Origin: Pseudooceanicola endophyticus
GTDB lineage: Bacteria > Pseudomonadota > Alphaproteobacteria > Rhodobacterales > Rhodobacteraceae
Direction: 5' to 3'
DNA: 64,000 nt
Assembly (NCBI RefSeq): GCF_018760365.1
Contig: NZ_JAHIAB010000006.1
Coordinates: 1-64,000 of the forward strand
The notes beneath the pieces were generated by a model. That model saw only the letters and a list, made by a program, of their open reading frames with translations, was not told the DNA's origin and made no database searches. Both the position numbers and the translations under genes were made by a program. Below, in pieces: positions 9,484-17,798 of the stretch. Every line of letters starts with the position of its first letter. Within the stretch, counting starts at the first letter, position 1.

Positions 9484-10203
9484 ATGCCCGAATTTTCCGC
9501 AGCGCAGGACTGGCCCGCCCTGCCGGTCACCACCTGCGTCTTCGATGGTTACGGCACGCTGTTCGACGTCGCCGCCGCCGCGCGCGAGGCCGCCTCGGAC
9601 CCCGGTTTCCCCCAGCTGGCGCCGCACTGGCCTGCGATCGCCTCCCTGTGGCGCGCCAAGCAGCTGGAATATTCCTGGCAGCGCGCGATCCGCGGGTTGC
9701 ACTGCGACTTCTGGCAGGTGACGGTCGATGGCCTCGACTACGCGATGGAGGCCGAGGGGATCGAGGACCCGGCCCTGCGCACTCACCTGCTGGCGCTCTA
9801 CCGGCGCCTCTCGGCCTTCCCGGAGGTCCCCGCGGTGCTGGCCAGCCTGCGCGCCAAGGGGCTGAAAACCGCGATCCTGTCGAACGGCGCGCCCTCCATG
9901 CTGTCGGATGCCGTGGCCTCGGCGGGGATCGGCGGCGTGCTGGACGCCGTGCTCTCGGTGGAAACCATCGGCCTCTTCAAGCCCGCGCCGGCGGTCTACG
10001 ATCTGGTGGGCCGGCGTTTCCACACCCAGCCCGCGCAGGTCCTCTTCGTCAGCTCGAACGGCTGGGATGTCTCGGCGGCGGCGGCCTACGGCTTCGTCAC
10101 CGCCTGGGTGAACCGCACCGGAGCGCCGCTCGACCGCCTGCCCGGCCAGCCCGCCCATATCCTGCCCGACCTCACGGCCCTTCCCGACCTGGAGATCTAC
10201 TGA
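9484..10203 (+). CDS. Haloacid dehalogenase type II (HAD superfamily)
   Basis: A 239-residue HAD hydrolase of the L-2-haloacid dehalogenase type. The nucleophile is Asp21 in CVFDGYGTLFD; motif II is ILSNGAPSML with the substrate-binding Asn; motif III Lys is in GLFKPAPAVYDL; and the final acidic site is SSNGWDVSAA. The SSNGWD sequence is characteristic of the dehalogenase subgroup, which turns 2-haloalkanoates into hydroxy acids, though natural substrates in marine and soil bacteria are often unknown. Its TGA shares a base with the next ATG (TGATG), so it is coupled to the alpha/beta hydrolase. Confidence 0.9.
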   Translation: MPEFSAAQDWPALPVTTCVFDGYGTLFDVAAAAREAASDPGFPQLAPHWPAIASLWRAKQLEYSWQRAIRGLHCDFWQVTVDGLDYAMEAEGIEDPALRTHLLALYRRLSAFPEVPAVLASLRAKGLKTAILSNGAPSMLSDAVASAGIGGVLDAVLSVETIGLFKPAPAVYDLVGRRFHTQPAQVLFVSSNGWDVSAAAAYGFVTAWVNRTGAPLDRLPGQPAHILPDLTALPDLEIY

Positions 10204-11039
10204 TGCCCCATTTCGTCGCGCCCGACGGCACCCGCCTCCATTACGAGGACGAAGGCACCGGCCTGCCGCTGCTCTGCCTTGCCGGCCTGACCCGCAATTC
10301 CCGCGATTTCGACTTCGTGGCGCCCGCGCTTTCGGGCGTGCGGATGATCCGGATGGATTACCGCGGTCGTGGCCTGTCGGACTGGTCCGGCCCCGCCGGC
10401 TACACCATCCCGCAGGAGGCCGCCGATGCGCTGGCGCTGCTCGACCATCTGGGGATCGAAAAGGCGGCGCTCCTGGGCACCTCGCGCGGCGGGCTGATCG
10501 CCATGGCCCTGGGGCTGAGCGCGAAGGACCGCCTGCTGGGCGTCGCCTTCAACGACATCGGCCCCGTGGTCGAACCGGCAGGGCTGGCGGCCATCGGGGA
10601 CTACCTCGGCGTCGTGCCTGACGCGGCCACGATCGAGGAAGTCGCGCGCACCCGCCTGGCCGATCCGGATTTCCCCGGCGTGCCGCTGCAACGCTGGATC
10701 GACTACAGCGCCGTCACCCTGGAAGAGACCCCGGAGGGACTGAAGCTGCGCTACGATGCCCGCCTGCGCGAGGCGGTCTTTCCGCCCGCCCCGGACACGC
10801 CCGCCCCCGCCACCGAACCGCCCGACCCCTGGAGCTTCTTCGCTCCCCTCCTCGAGCTGCCGGTGGCGGTGATCCATGGCGAGAACTCCGACATCCTCTC
10901 GGCCGCCACCGCCGCCGAGATGGCCCGCCGCCACCCGAACCTGCTGCTGACCACGCTGCCCGATCGCGGCCACATCCCCTTCCTCGACGAACCCGCCGCC
11001 ACAGATACCCTCCTCAGATGGCTAGAAAGACTGCAATGA
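10203..11039 (+). CDS. Alpha/beta hydrolase
   Basis: A 278-residue alpha/beta-fold hydrolase with the family's oxyanion strand LPLLCLAGLTRNSRDF, nucleophile elbow GTSRGG (Ser near residue 94), the acid in IHGENSDILS and the catalytic His in LPDRGHIPFLDEP. The substrate is unknown; position between a dehalogenase and a Thr/Ser dehydratase does not define a known pathway. The start codon overlaps the dehalogenase stop by one base and its end overlaps the dehydratase start by four (ATGA), so all three are almost certainly one transcript. Confidence 0.9.
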   Translation: MPHFVAPDGTRLHYEDEGTGLPLLCLAGLTRNSRDFDFVAPALSGVRMIRMDYRGRGLSDWSGPAGYTIPQEAADALALLDHLGIEKAALLGTSRGGLIAMALGLSAKDRLLGVAFNDIGPVVEPAGLAAIGDYLGVVPDAATIEEVARTRLADPDFPGVPLQRWIDYSAVTLEETPEGLKLRYDARLREAVFPPAPDTPAPATEPPDPWSFFAPLLELPVAVIHGENSDILSAATAAEMARRHPNLLLTTLPDRGHIPFLDEPAATDTLLRWLERLQ

Positions 11040-12004
11040 ACATCGACATGATCGAGGCCGCCGCCGCGCGGCTGAAGGGCCATGCCCGGCGCACGCCGCT
11101 CCTCTCCTCTCCCTTCCTCGACGAAATCGCCGGTCGCCGCGTGCTGGTGAAGCCCGAATGCCTCCAGCACACCGGCTCCTTCAAGTTCCGCGGCGCCTGG
11201 TCGGCGATCTCCGCGCTCAGCCCGGCCGAACGCGAAGCCGGCGTCATCGCCTTCTCCTCGGGCAACCATGCCCAGGGCGTCGCCCATGCGGCGACCCTGC
11301 ACGGCATCCCCTCGGTCATCATCATGCCCTCGGATGCCCCGGCGCTGAAACTGGCCAACACCAGGGCCCTCGGCGCCGAGGTCATCCCCTATGACCGCGC
11401 CACCGAGGACCGCGATGCCATCGGCGCCCGCCTGGCCGCCGAACGCGGCCTGACCCTGATCAAGCCCTTCGACGAGCCCCAGGTGATCGCCGGCCAGGGC
11501 ACCGTGGGCCTAGAGATCGCCGAGGATGCCCTCGCCCTCGGCATCACCGAGGCCGAGGTGCTGGTCTGCTGCGGCGGTGGCGGGCTGACCTCGGGCGTGG
11601 CGCTGGCGCTGGCCGCGAAGGCCCCGGGCTTCCTGACCCGCCCGGTCGAACCCGAGGGCTTTGACGATGTCGCCCGCTCCCTCGCCGCCGGAGAGATCCG
11701 CCGCAATCCAGCCCTCTCGGGCAATATCTGCGACGCGATCATCACCCCGCAGCCCGGCGACATCACCTTCCCGCTGATGAAGGCCCATTGCGGCCCGGGC
11801 CTCGCGGTCTCCGAGACCGAGGCGCTCCAGGCCATGGCCCAGGCCTTCCTGCGCCTCAAGATCGTCGCCGAGCCCGGCGGCGCCGTCTCCCTGGCCGCCG
11901 CCCTCTGGCGCGCCGAGCAGATCCGCTCCGACACGGTGATCGCCGTGGTCTCGGGCGGCAATGTCGATCCTGCGATGTTCCGCCGCGCCCTCGACACGCT
12001 CTGA
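11036..12004 (+). CDS. PLP-dependent threonine/serine dehydratase
   Basis: A 322-residue fold-type II PLP enzyme without an ACT regulatory domain, so of the catabolic or serine-racemase-like type rather than biosynthetic IlvA. The PLP lysine is K50 in HTGSFKFRGA; the phosphate cup is CCGGGGLTSG; SSGNHAQGVA holds the cofactor ring. Expected reaction: deamination of L-threonine or L-serine (or 3-hydroxyaspartate) to a 2-oxo acid. I chose ATG 11036 because it overlaps the preceding stop as ATGA; an in-frame start at 11018 also exists. Last gene of the three-gene operon; an intergenic repeat follows. Confidence 0.88.
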   Translation: MNIDMIEAAAARLKGHARRTPLLSSPFLDEIAGRRVLVKPECLQHTGSFKFRGAWSAISALSPAEREAGVIAFSSGNHAQGVAHAATLHGIPSVIIMPSDAPALKLANTRALGAEVIPYDRATEDRDAIGARLAAERGLTLIKPFDEPQVIAGQGTVGLEIAEDALALGITEAEVLVCCGGGGLTSGVALALAAKAPGFLTRPVEPEGFDDVARSLAAGEIRRNPALSGNICDAIITPQPGDITFPLMKAHCGPGLAVSETEALQAMAQAFLRLKIVAEPGGAVSLAAALWRAEQIRSDTVIAVVSGGNVDPAMFRRALDTL

Positions 12005-12027
12005 TCCCGAAACCTCCCTCTCCCTTT

Positions 12028-12084
12028 CATCTTTCCCCAAATATGGCGGGGGGAGGGCCGCAGGCCCGGGGGGCAGAGCCCCCC
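12028..12084 (+). repeat. Intergenic double-hairpin repeat, copy B
   Basis: CATCTTTCCCCAAATATGGC (from 12028), then GGGCC-GCA-GGCCC (12055-12067), then GGGGGG-CAGAG-CCCCCC (12068-12084). Same order of parts as copy A, with different stem sequence in the middle hairpin but the same GCA loop, which points to selection on structure. Confidence 0.88.
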
Positions 12085-12123
12085 TGCCGCCTTTCCAGCA
12101 AGGAATTTCAGGCGCAATTTTAG

Positions 12124-12169
12124 TTGACAAAGATAATTGCTTTTGTCACTTAGCTTGCAGCTAGGGAGG
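12124..12169 (+). promoter_or_regulatory. Putative pca promoter and ribosome-binding site
   Basis: A perfect TTGACA (12124-12129) lies in a locally AT-rich stretch; the -10 element is not clear (CACTTA at a 17-base spacing is weak), which would suit an activator-dependent promoter. AGGGAGG (12163-12169) lies 4 bases before an ATG at 12174. The 489 bp between the dehydratase and pcaD hold this promoter, repeat copy B, a possible leader ORF and a hairpin; no regulator gene such as pcaQ is present. Confidence 0.5.
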
Positions 12170-12173
12170 CTAC

Positions 12174-12494
12174 ATGACAGTTGAGGACGCTAGGATCGGC
12201 GGCGGTTCATACGGGCTGCTGCCGTTGCAGCAACCGTATATCCAGCGCCGGACATGCCGCAGGGTCACGCCCTGCCCGGCGCGCCGCATCTGCCGGACAT
12301 TCCACGGGTTTTCCTGCCCCGCCCCGCGCCCTATCCTGCGGTGCGGCGGGCGGCGCCGGGCCCCGGTGACACCCCTGTCCCCTCTCTCGGACCGGACTGC
12401 CTCCGGTTCATCCCCGGCCCGGACCCCGCGCCCGATGCAGCCCCGGATCGCCCGCCAGGCGATGCTCCAGACGACCATGGGAATTTCCGACTGA
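12174..12494 (+). CDS. Possible leader ORF ahead of pcaD
   Basis: A 106-codon frame with a strong ribosome-binding site (AGGGAGG) whose TGA overlaps the pcaD ATG as TGATG. Those two signals argue that ribosomes do translate it. Against a folded protein: the sequence is Arg/Pro-rich with scattered Cys and resembles no family I know. It begins MTVEDARIGGGSYGLLPL, and codons 12-22 coincide with a hairpin. It may be a translated leader that couples into pcaD, the remains of a lost gene, or an accident of GC-rich sequence. Confidence 0.3.
   Translation: MTVEDARIGGGSYGLLPLQQPYIQRRTCRRVTPCPARRICRTFHGFSCPAPRPILRCGGRRRAPVTPLSPLSDRTASGSSPARTPRPMQPRIARQAMLQTTMGISD
12209..12239 (+). promoter_or_regulatory. 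Stem-loop in the pca leader
   Basis: ATACGGGCTGCTGC pairs with GCAGCAACCGTAT around a CGTT loop: about 12 base pairs with one bulge. At the DNA level it is an inverted repeat centred ~95 bp after the TTGACA; at the RNA level it sits in the leader. No T tract follows, so it is not a simple terminator. Confidence 0.55.
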
Positions 12495-13285
12495 TGCAGA
12501 TTGCAGACCTTTCCGCTCTCAAGATCCACTACACCGACGAAGGCGACCCGAACGGCGCCCCCATCGTCTTCGCCAACTCGCTGGGCACCGACCTGCGGCT
12601 CTGGGACAAGCTCGTTCCGCTGCTGCCCGCCGGGCTGCGCATTATCCGCTACGACAAGCGCGGCCACGGCCTGACCCAGGCGACGCCCGCGCCCTATTCC
12701 ATGGGCACGCTGATCCGCGACGTGGAAACCCTGCTCGACCATCTCCAGGTGAAGGACGCGCTCTTCGTCGGCCTCTCCATCGGCGGCATGATCGGCCAGG
12801 GCCTTGCGGTGAAGCGCCCCGACCTGGTGCGCGCGCTGGTGATCTCCAACTCTGCCGCCAAGATGGGCACCGCCGAGATGTGGAACACCCGCATCGCCAA
12901 CTGCCGCGAAAACGGCGTCGGTTCCATCGCCGGGGTCACCATGGAGCGCTGGTTCGGCAAGCGTTTCCGCGCCACGCCCGAGCTGGAAGCCTGGCAGAAC
13001 ATGCTCTCGCGGCAGGACCTCGAAGGCTACACCGGCTGCTGCGCCGCCATCGCCGGCACCGATTTCTACACCCCGACCTCCGGCCTGCGCCTGCCCGTCC
13101 TGGGCATCGCCGGCACCGAGGACGGCTCCTCTCCGCCCGATCTGGTGCGCGAAACGATCGACCTCGTTCCGGGGTCGAAATTCGAGATGATCCGCGGCGC
13201 CGGCCACCTGCCCTGCGTCGAGGACCCCGAAGAATACGCCCGCATTCTCAAAGACTTCATCAAGGAAACCGGCCATGTCCACTGA
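12494..13285 (+). CDS. pcaD: 3-oxoadipate enol-lactonase, PcaD
   Basis: A 263-residue alpha/beta hydrolase converting 3-oxoadipate enol-lactone to 3-oxoadipate in the protocatechuate branch of the beta-ketoadipate pathway. Nucleophile Ser is in FVGLSIGGMIG (~residue 96), the acid is the Asp in GTEDGSSPPDL (~209) and the His is in RGAGHLPCVE (~237). The MQIADLSALKIHYTDEG start is typical, so I take ATG 12494; in-frame upstream sequence to 12254 is not protein-like. First enzyme gene of pcaD-C-H-G-B; its end overlaps pcaC by 11 bases. Confidence 0.95.
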   Translation: MQIADLSALKIHYTDEGDPNGAPIVFANSLGTDLRLWDKLVPLLPAGLRIIRYDKRGHGLTQATPAPYSMGTLIRDVETLLDHLQVKDALFVGLSIGGMIGQGLAVKRPDLVRALVISNSAAKMGTAEMWNTRIANCRENGVGSIAGVTMERWFGKRFRATPELEAWQNMLSRQDLEGYTGCCAAIAGTDFYTPTSGLRLPVLGIAGTEDGSSPPDLVRETIDLVPGSKFEMIRGAGHLPCVEDPEEYARILKDFIKETGHVH

Positions 13286-13661
13286 TCGCTACGAAACCGG
13301 CATGAAGGTCCGCCGCTCGGTGCTGGGCGACGCCCACGTCGACCGCGCCGAAAAGAACAAGACCGACTTCGACCTCGCCTTCCAGTCCCTCATCACCGAG
13401 GGCGCCTGGGGCACGGTCTGGGCCAGCGACGGGATCAGCAAGCGCGAACGCTCGATGATCACCCTGGCCCTGCTGGCTGCCACCGGGAACTTCGAGGAGA
13501 TCCCGATGCACATTCGCGCCACCGCCAATACCGGTGCGAGCAAGTCCGACGTTCTGGAAGCCTTCCAGCACGTCGCCATCTACGCCGGCGTGCCGAAGGC
13601 CAACCATGCCCTGAAGCTTGCCAAGGCAACCTATGCCGAAATGGAGGAGGAACCCAAATGA
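13275..13661 (+). CDS. pcaC: 4-carboxymuconolactone decarboxylase, PcaC
   Basis: A 128-residue AhpD-fold enzyme that decarboxylates 4-carboxymuconolactone to the enol-lactone used by PcaD. Recognised from SKRERSMITLALLAATG and PMHIRATANTGASK with the following AFQHVAIYAGVPKANHALK helix, the catalytic face of the family. Single-domain form, not fused to PcaD as in some actinobacteria. Overlaps both neighbours (pcaD by 11 bases, pcaH by ATGA), indicating tight co-translation. Confidence 0.95.
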   Translation: MSTDRYETGMKVRRSVLGDAHVDRAEKNKTDFDLAFQSLITEGAWGTVWASDGISKRERSMITLALLAATGNFEEIPMHIRATANTGASKSDVLEAFQHVAIYAGVPKANHALKLAKATYAEMEEEPK

Positions 13662-14386
13662 CCGACCTCGGCCCGCTGATCCCGCGCAACCGCGCGATCC
13701 ATCCCGACGCCTATGACCCCGGTTACAAGACCAGCGTCACGCGTTCGCCCAACCTGCCCCTGCTGTCGCTCGAAAGCGGCCCCTCGGAAGAGACCGGCCC
13801 GACCTTCGGCCACAACAAGCTGGGTGCGCTGGACAACAACCTGATCCTGAACTGGACCAAGGGCGCCGCCCCCGCCGTCGGCGAACGCATCCTGATGCAC
13901 GGTCGCGTGCTGGACGAGATGGGCCGCCCGGTGCGCAACACCCTGGTCGAGATCTGGCAGGCCAACGCAGGCGGTCGCTACCGGCACAAGAAGGACACCT
14001 ACTTCGCGCCGCTCGATCCGAACTTCGGCGGCTGCGGCCGCACCATCACGGATGAGAACGGCTATTACGAGTTCCTGACCATCCGTCCCGGTGCCTATCC
14101 CTGGCCCAACCGTGGCAACGACTGGCGTCCGATGCACATCCACGTCTCGGTCTACGGCCACAGCTTCGGCCAGCGCCTGATCACCCAGATGTATTTCGAG
14201 GGCGACCCGCTGATCAACCACTGCCCGATCGCCGCCACCATCAAGGACCGTGCCTCGCTCGACCGTCTGGTCGCGCCGCTCGACTTCTCGATGTCGCGTC
14301 CGCTCGACTACCTCGCCTACAAGTTCGACATCGTGCTGCGCGGCCGTCGTCAGACGATGTTCGAGAACAAGCTGGAGGGCATGTAA
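13658..14386 (+). CDS. pcaH: Protocatechuate 3,4-dioxygenase beta subunit, PcaH
   Basis: The 242-residue iron-bearing subunit of the intradiol ring-cleaving dioxygenase that opens protocatechuate to 3-carboxy-cis,cis-muconate. The four Fe(III) ligands can be placed: Tyr in NAGGRYRHK (~106), Tyr in RPGAYPWPN (~146) and the two His of MHIHVSVYG (~160 and 162). WQANAGGRY and YFEGDPLI are standard beta-subunit blocks. It lies directly before pcaG, with 1 bp between. Confidence 0.96.
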   Translation: MTDLGPLIPRNRAIHPDAYDPGYKTSVTRSPNLPLLSLESGPSEETGPTFGHNKLGALDNNLILNWTKGAAPAVGERILMHGRVLDEMGRPVRNTLVEIWQANAGGRYRHKKDTYFAPLDPNFGGCGRTITDENGYYEFLTIRPGAYPWPNRGNDWRPMHIHVSVYGHSFGQRLITQMYFEGDPLINHCPIAATIKDRASLDRLVAPLDFSMSRPLDYLAYKFDIVLRGRRQTMFENKLEGM

Positions 14387-14387
14387 C

Positions 14388-14987
14388 ATGGTCCAGAAAC
14401 TGAACGTCCTGCAGGAATCCGCGTCCCAGACCGCCGGTCCCTACGTCCATATCGGCCTGATGCCGACCTATGCGGGCAACGCCGGCTACTACGACTTCGA
14501 GATCGGCGAGACCCCGATCACCGAGGGCGCCGAAGGCGAGATCATCGAGATCGTCGGCTCCGTCTACGACGGCACCGGCTGGGCGATGCGCGACGCGCTG
14601 ATCGAAAGCTGGCAGGCCGATGCCGCGGGGATCTACCCGGGCACCGAAGGCGCGGACCCCAAGGTTTCCGGCCACTGCCGCTTTGCCGCCGATGCGGAGA
14701 CCGGGGAATTCACCCTGCGCACCGTCAAACCCGGCAAGGTCAAGGGCCGTGGCGGCGTCTTCAGCGCGCCCCACATCTCGCTCTGGGTCGTGGCGCGCGG
14801 CATCAACATCGGCCTGCAGACCCGGATCTACTTCGAGGACGAGGACAACAGTGCCGACCCGCTGCTGGCCCGCATCGAACAGCGTCCGCGCGTCGACACG
14901 CTGATCGCCAAGAAGACCGCCGAGGGCAAGTACCGCTTCGACATCCGCCTTCAGGGCGCGGGCGAGACGGTCTTCCTCGACATCTGA
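14388..14987 (+). CDS. pcaG: Protocatechuate 3,4-dioxygenase alpha subunit, PcaG
   Basis: The 199-residue partner subunit that completes the substrate pocket but binds no iron. It starts MVQKLNVLQESASQTAGPY, the usual opening; SWQADAAGIYPG takes the place of the beta-subunit Tyr motif, and PHISLWVVARGINIGLQTR corresponds to the His strand without ligands. ATG at 14388 follows the pcaH stop after one base. A stem-loop with a T-rich tail (15028-15060) separates it from pcaB. Confidence 0.95.
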   Translation: MVQKLNVLQESASQTAGPYVHIGLMPTYAGNAGYYDFEIGETPITEGAEGEIIEIVGSVYDGTGWAMRDALIESWQADAAGIYPGTEGADPKVSGHCRFAADAETGEFTLRTVKPGKVKGRGGVFSAPHISLWVVARGINIGLQTRIYFEDEDNSADPLLARIEQRPRVDTLIAKKTAEGKYRFDIRLQGAGETVFLDI

Positions 14988-15027
14988 ACCCCGTGCTGTT
15001 CGCACGGCACAGGCTTTGATACAGACG

Positions 15028-15060
15028 GACCGGGGCTGCCAGCTGGCCCCGGTCTTCTTT
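15028..15060 (+). terminator. Terminator-like stem inside the pca operon
   Basis: GACCGGGGC (15028-15036) pairs perfectly with GCCCCGGTC (15046-15054), followed by TTCTTTCATTTT. It lies 41 bp after pcaG and 34 bp before pcaB, so it may lower pcaB expression by partial termination or mark the 3' end of a pcaDCHG message. Confidence 0.6.
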
Positions 15061-15093
15061 CATTTTCCGCAGAACAGACAGGCAGGCGACGAC

Positions 15094-16422
15094 ATGGCGG
15101 GATCGGTCCACGACAGCACGATCTACTCGAAACTCTTCGATTGCGGCGAGGCCGGGCGCCTCTTCACCGACAGCGCCGAGGTGCGCTCCATGGTGATCGT
15201 CGAGGGGGCGCTGGCCAAGGCCCAGGGCGCGCTCGGCATCATCCCCGAACTGTCCGCGAAATTCATCCACCGCGCCTCGCTGGAGTTGCCGATCGACCCT
15301 TCCGGGCTGAACGCCGGGGCCGCCAAGAACGGCGTGCCGGTGCCGGGCCTCGTCTCGGCCTTCCGCAAGGCCATGGAGGCGCCCGAGCACGCCCAGTTCG
15401 TGCACTGGGGCGCGACCTCCCAGGATATCGCCGACACCGGCCAGATGCTGCGGCTGCGCCAGCTGCTGCTGCTGTGCGAGGACGGGCTGAAGACCCTGCT
15501 GAAGGCTCTGGCCACCCAGGCCGAAGCCCATGCCGATCTGCCGATGGCGGGGCGCACCTACGGCCAGTTCGCCACCCCCGTCAGCTTCGGCAGCCATGTC
15601 GCCGGCTGGGGCTGGCCGCTTTTCGACCTGCTGGCAGAGCTTGAAGGCCTGCGCAAATCCTCGCTCTGGGTGTCGCTCTCGGGGGCTGCCGGGACGGGGG
15701 CCGAGTTCGGCGAACAGCGCGACGCCCTGCGTGCCGCCCTGGCCGAGGGGCTGGGTCTGGGCGATCCGGGCCGCAGCTGGCACGCCGATCGTGGCCCGGT
15801 GCTGCGCATCGCCGGCTGGCTGACGCGGCTGGCACAGATCCTGGGCAAGATGGGCGACGACCTGATCCTGATGGCGCAGTCCAGCGCCGGAGAGGTCCGT
15901 CTGGGCGCCTCGGGCGGCTCCTCGACCATGCCGCAGAAGCAGAACCCGGTGCAGCCTTCGGTGCTGCTGGCGCTGGCCCGTCAGGTCATCGGCCTGAACG
16001 CCATCATGCAGGGCGCAGGCATGCCCCGGCAGGAGCGCGACGGCGCCGCCTGGTTCACCGAATGGATGACCCTGCCCCAGCTCTGCCTTTCGGCCCATGC
16101 CGCCCTGGTCACCGCCAATGCGCTGGTTCCCGGCCTGAAACCCCAGGGCGAAAAGATGGCCGAGGCCTTCTCCGGCTCCCAGGGGCTGCTGCATGCCGAG
16201 GCGCTCTCGTTCCGCCTGGCGCGCTCCATGCCCCGCCCCGAGGCGCAGGATGCCGTGAAGGCGCTGGCGCTTGAGGTGCTGGCCTCTGGCCGCACCCTGG
16301 GCGAGATGGCGCGCGAGAAATGGCCCGATCTGGACCTTTCCGGCCTCTTCGCCCCCGAAGAGCAGATGGGCGATGCCCCCGCCACCGCCCGCCGCTTCGC
16401 CGCTGCGGTGGCCGCGCTCTGA
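15094..16422 (+). CDS. pcaB: 3-carboxy-cis,cis-muconate cycloisomerase, PcaB
   Basis: A 442-residue member of the fumarase/aspartase superfamily that closes carboxymuconate to carboxymuconolactone. The signature loop GGSSTMPQKQNPVQ (~residue 273) and HWGATSQDIADTG (~107) and GRTYGQFATPVSF are present; the C-terminal extension is the PcaB type. I start at ATG 15094 (MAGSVHDSTIYSKLF); the open frame extends to 15016 but through the terminator-like stem. With pcaD-C-H-G it takes protocatechuate to 3-oxoadipate; pcaIJ and pcaF for the last steps are not in the window. Confidence 0.93.
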   Translation: MAGSVHDSTIYSKLFDCGEAGRLFTDSAEVRSMVIVEGALAKAQGALGIIPELSAKFIHRASLELPIDPSGLNAGAAKNGVPVPGLVSAFRKAMEAPEHAQFVHWGATSQDIADTGQMLRLRQLLLLCEDGLKTLLKALATQAEAHADLPMAGRTYGQFATPVSFGSHVAGWGWPLFDLLAELEGLRKSSLWVSLSGAAGTGAEFGEQRDALRAALAEGLGLGDPGRSWHADRGPVLRIAGWLTRLAQILGKMGDDLILMAQSSAGEVRLGASGGSSTMPQKQNPVQPSVLLALARQVIGLNAIMQGAGMPRQERDGAAWFTEWMTLPQLCLSAHAALVTANALVPGLKPQGEKMAEAFSGSQGLLHAEALSFRLARSMPRPEAQDAVKALALEVLASGRTLGEMAREKWPDLDLSGLFAPEEQMGDAPATARRFAAAVAAL

Positions 16423-16493
16423 GGTCTTGACCTCCGGCTCCGGGACGGCCCCACTGGTGCCATCGCACCAGCTGCGCCCCCCGGAGCCATTCC

Positions 16494-17702
16494 ATGCCCC
16501 TTGCCCGTCCGCTGATCCTGCTGACCGTCGCCATCGACATGATGGGGATCGGGCTGATCTTTCCCGTGATGCCCGATCTCATCCGCTCGGTCCTGGGCAG
16601 CACCCTGTCGGAGGCCGCGCTCTGGGGCGGCGTGATCGTTGCCGCCTTCGCCGCCATGCAGTTCCTGTTCAGCCCCGCCATCGGCGCACTCTCGGATGCC
16701 CGGGGACGCCGCATGGTGCTGGTGCTGTCCCAAGCGATCCTGGTGCTGGACTATGCCGTCCTGGGACTGGCGCACAGTATCTGGCTGCTGCTGCTCGCCC
16801 GGATCATCGGCGGCATCGCCTCGGCCACGGCAGCGACCGCCGCCGCCGCGATCTCGGACCTGACGGCCGAGGGCGACCGCGCCGCCGCCTTCGGGCTGCT
16901 GGCCGCCAGCCACGGGCTGGGCTTCATCCTGGGGCCGGTTCTGGGCGGCCTGCTGGGCCAGATCGATCCGCGCGCACCCTTCTGGGCCGCCGCCGGGATC
17001 GCCGGGCTGAACGCCGCCCTGATCTGGGCCTTCCTCCCCGAGACCCTGCCCCGCGCCCGCCGCCGCCCGTTCCGCTGGGCCTCCGCCACGCCGCTGACCG
17101 CGCTGCGCAGCCTCTCGGATCTGCCGGGCCTGGGCCCGCTGATGATCGTCTTCGTGCTCTACTTCATCTCCCTGCAAGTCTACACCGTGGTCTGGTCCTA
17201 TTTCGGCATGGAGCGCTTTGGCTGGGACACCGGGCTGGTCGGCCTGTCGCTGGCGCTCTACGGCGGCGGCTACGTGCTGGTGCAGGCCCTGCTGGTGCGC
17301 CCGGCGCTGCGGCTGCTGGGGGCGCGGCGGACGGTGCTGTGGGGGCTGGCCAGCGATCTGTGCTTCCTGCTGCTGCTGAGCGTGCTGCGCAACGGGCCCG
17401 CGGCGCTGATCCTGTCCCCCGTCACCGCCATCGGTGCGGTTGCCCATCCGGCGCTGACCGCGATCGCCGCCGGGACCGCCCCCGCCGACCGGCAGGGCGC
17501 GCTGCAGGGCGTGCTTGCCGCGCTCCAGGCGCTGTCGCTTGTGGTGACCCCGGTGCTGATGACCGGCATCTTTCGCGGCTTCACCGGCCCCGATGCGCCG
17601 CTCTACCTGCCCGGAGCGCCCTTCGCCGCCGCCGCCCTGCTGCTGCTGCCCGGCATCGTGATTTTTGCCCTCCGGTCGCGGAATTTCGCCTTTCCGGATT
17701 AG
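16494..17702 (+). CDS. MFS transporter, Tet/TCR-like drug:H+ antiporter family
   Basis: A 402-residue 12-TM major facilitator. Loop 2-3 motif A reads GALSDARGRRMVLVLS, and the TM5 motif C region is LLAASHGLGFILGPVLGGLLG, the glycine/proline antiporter signature of drug exporters (DHA1, TetA-like). TM1 has DMMGIGLIFPVMPDL as in tetracycline exporters, but substrate cannot be read from sequence; many chromosomal relatives have none known. It follows pcaB by 71 bp and precedes an ArsR-type regulator in the same direction; a separate promoter is likely. Confidence 0.88.
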   Translation: MPLARPLILLTVAIDMMGIGLIFPVMPDLIRSVLGSTLSEAALWGGVIVAAFAAMQFLFSPAIGALSDARGRRMVLVLSQAILVLDYAVLGLAHSIWLLLLARIIGGIASATAATAAAAISDLTAEGDRAAAFGLLAASHGLGFILGPVLGGLLGQIDPRAPFWAAAGIAGLNAALIWAFLPETLPRARRRPFRWASATPLTALRSLSDLPGLGPLMIVFVLYFISLQVYTVVWSYFGMERFGWDTGLVGLSLALYGGGYVLVQALLVRPALRLLGARRTVLWGLASDLCFLLLLSVLRNGPAALILSPVTAIGAVAHPALTAIAAGTAPADRQGALQGVLAALQALSLVVTPVLMTGIFRGFTGPDAPLYLPGAPFAAAALLLLPGIVIFALRSRNFAFPD

Positions 17703-17765
17703 GAAACTGGTTGGTGCAGCATGAGTTCTAGCCTCATGCAACAAGGCGTGTTAAAATATTTGTTC

Positions 17766-17777
17766 ATATACGTATAT
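17766..17777. promoter_or_regulatory. AT-rich palindrome, probable operator of the ArsR gene
   Basis: ATATACGTATAT is a perfect 12-bp palindrome in an unusually AT-rich patch (17750-17780), 21 bp ahead of the ArsR-family start. Position and symmetry fit autoregulation by the dimeric repressor next to it. Confidence 0.6.
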
Positions 17778-17798
17778 TAAACCGGAACGGACCTCACG

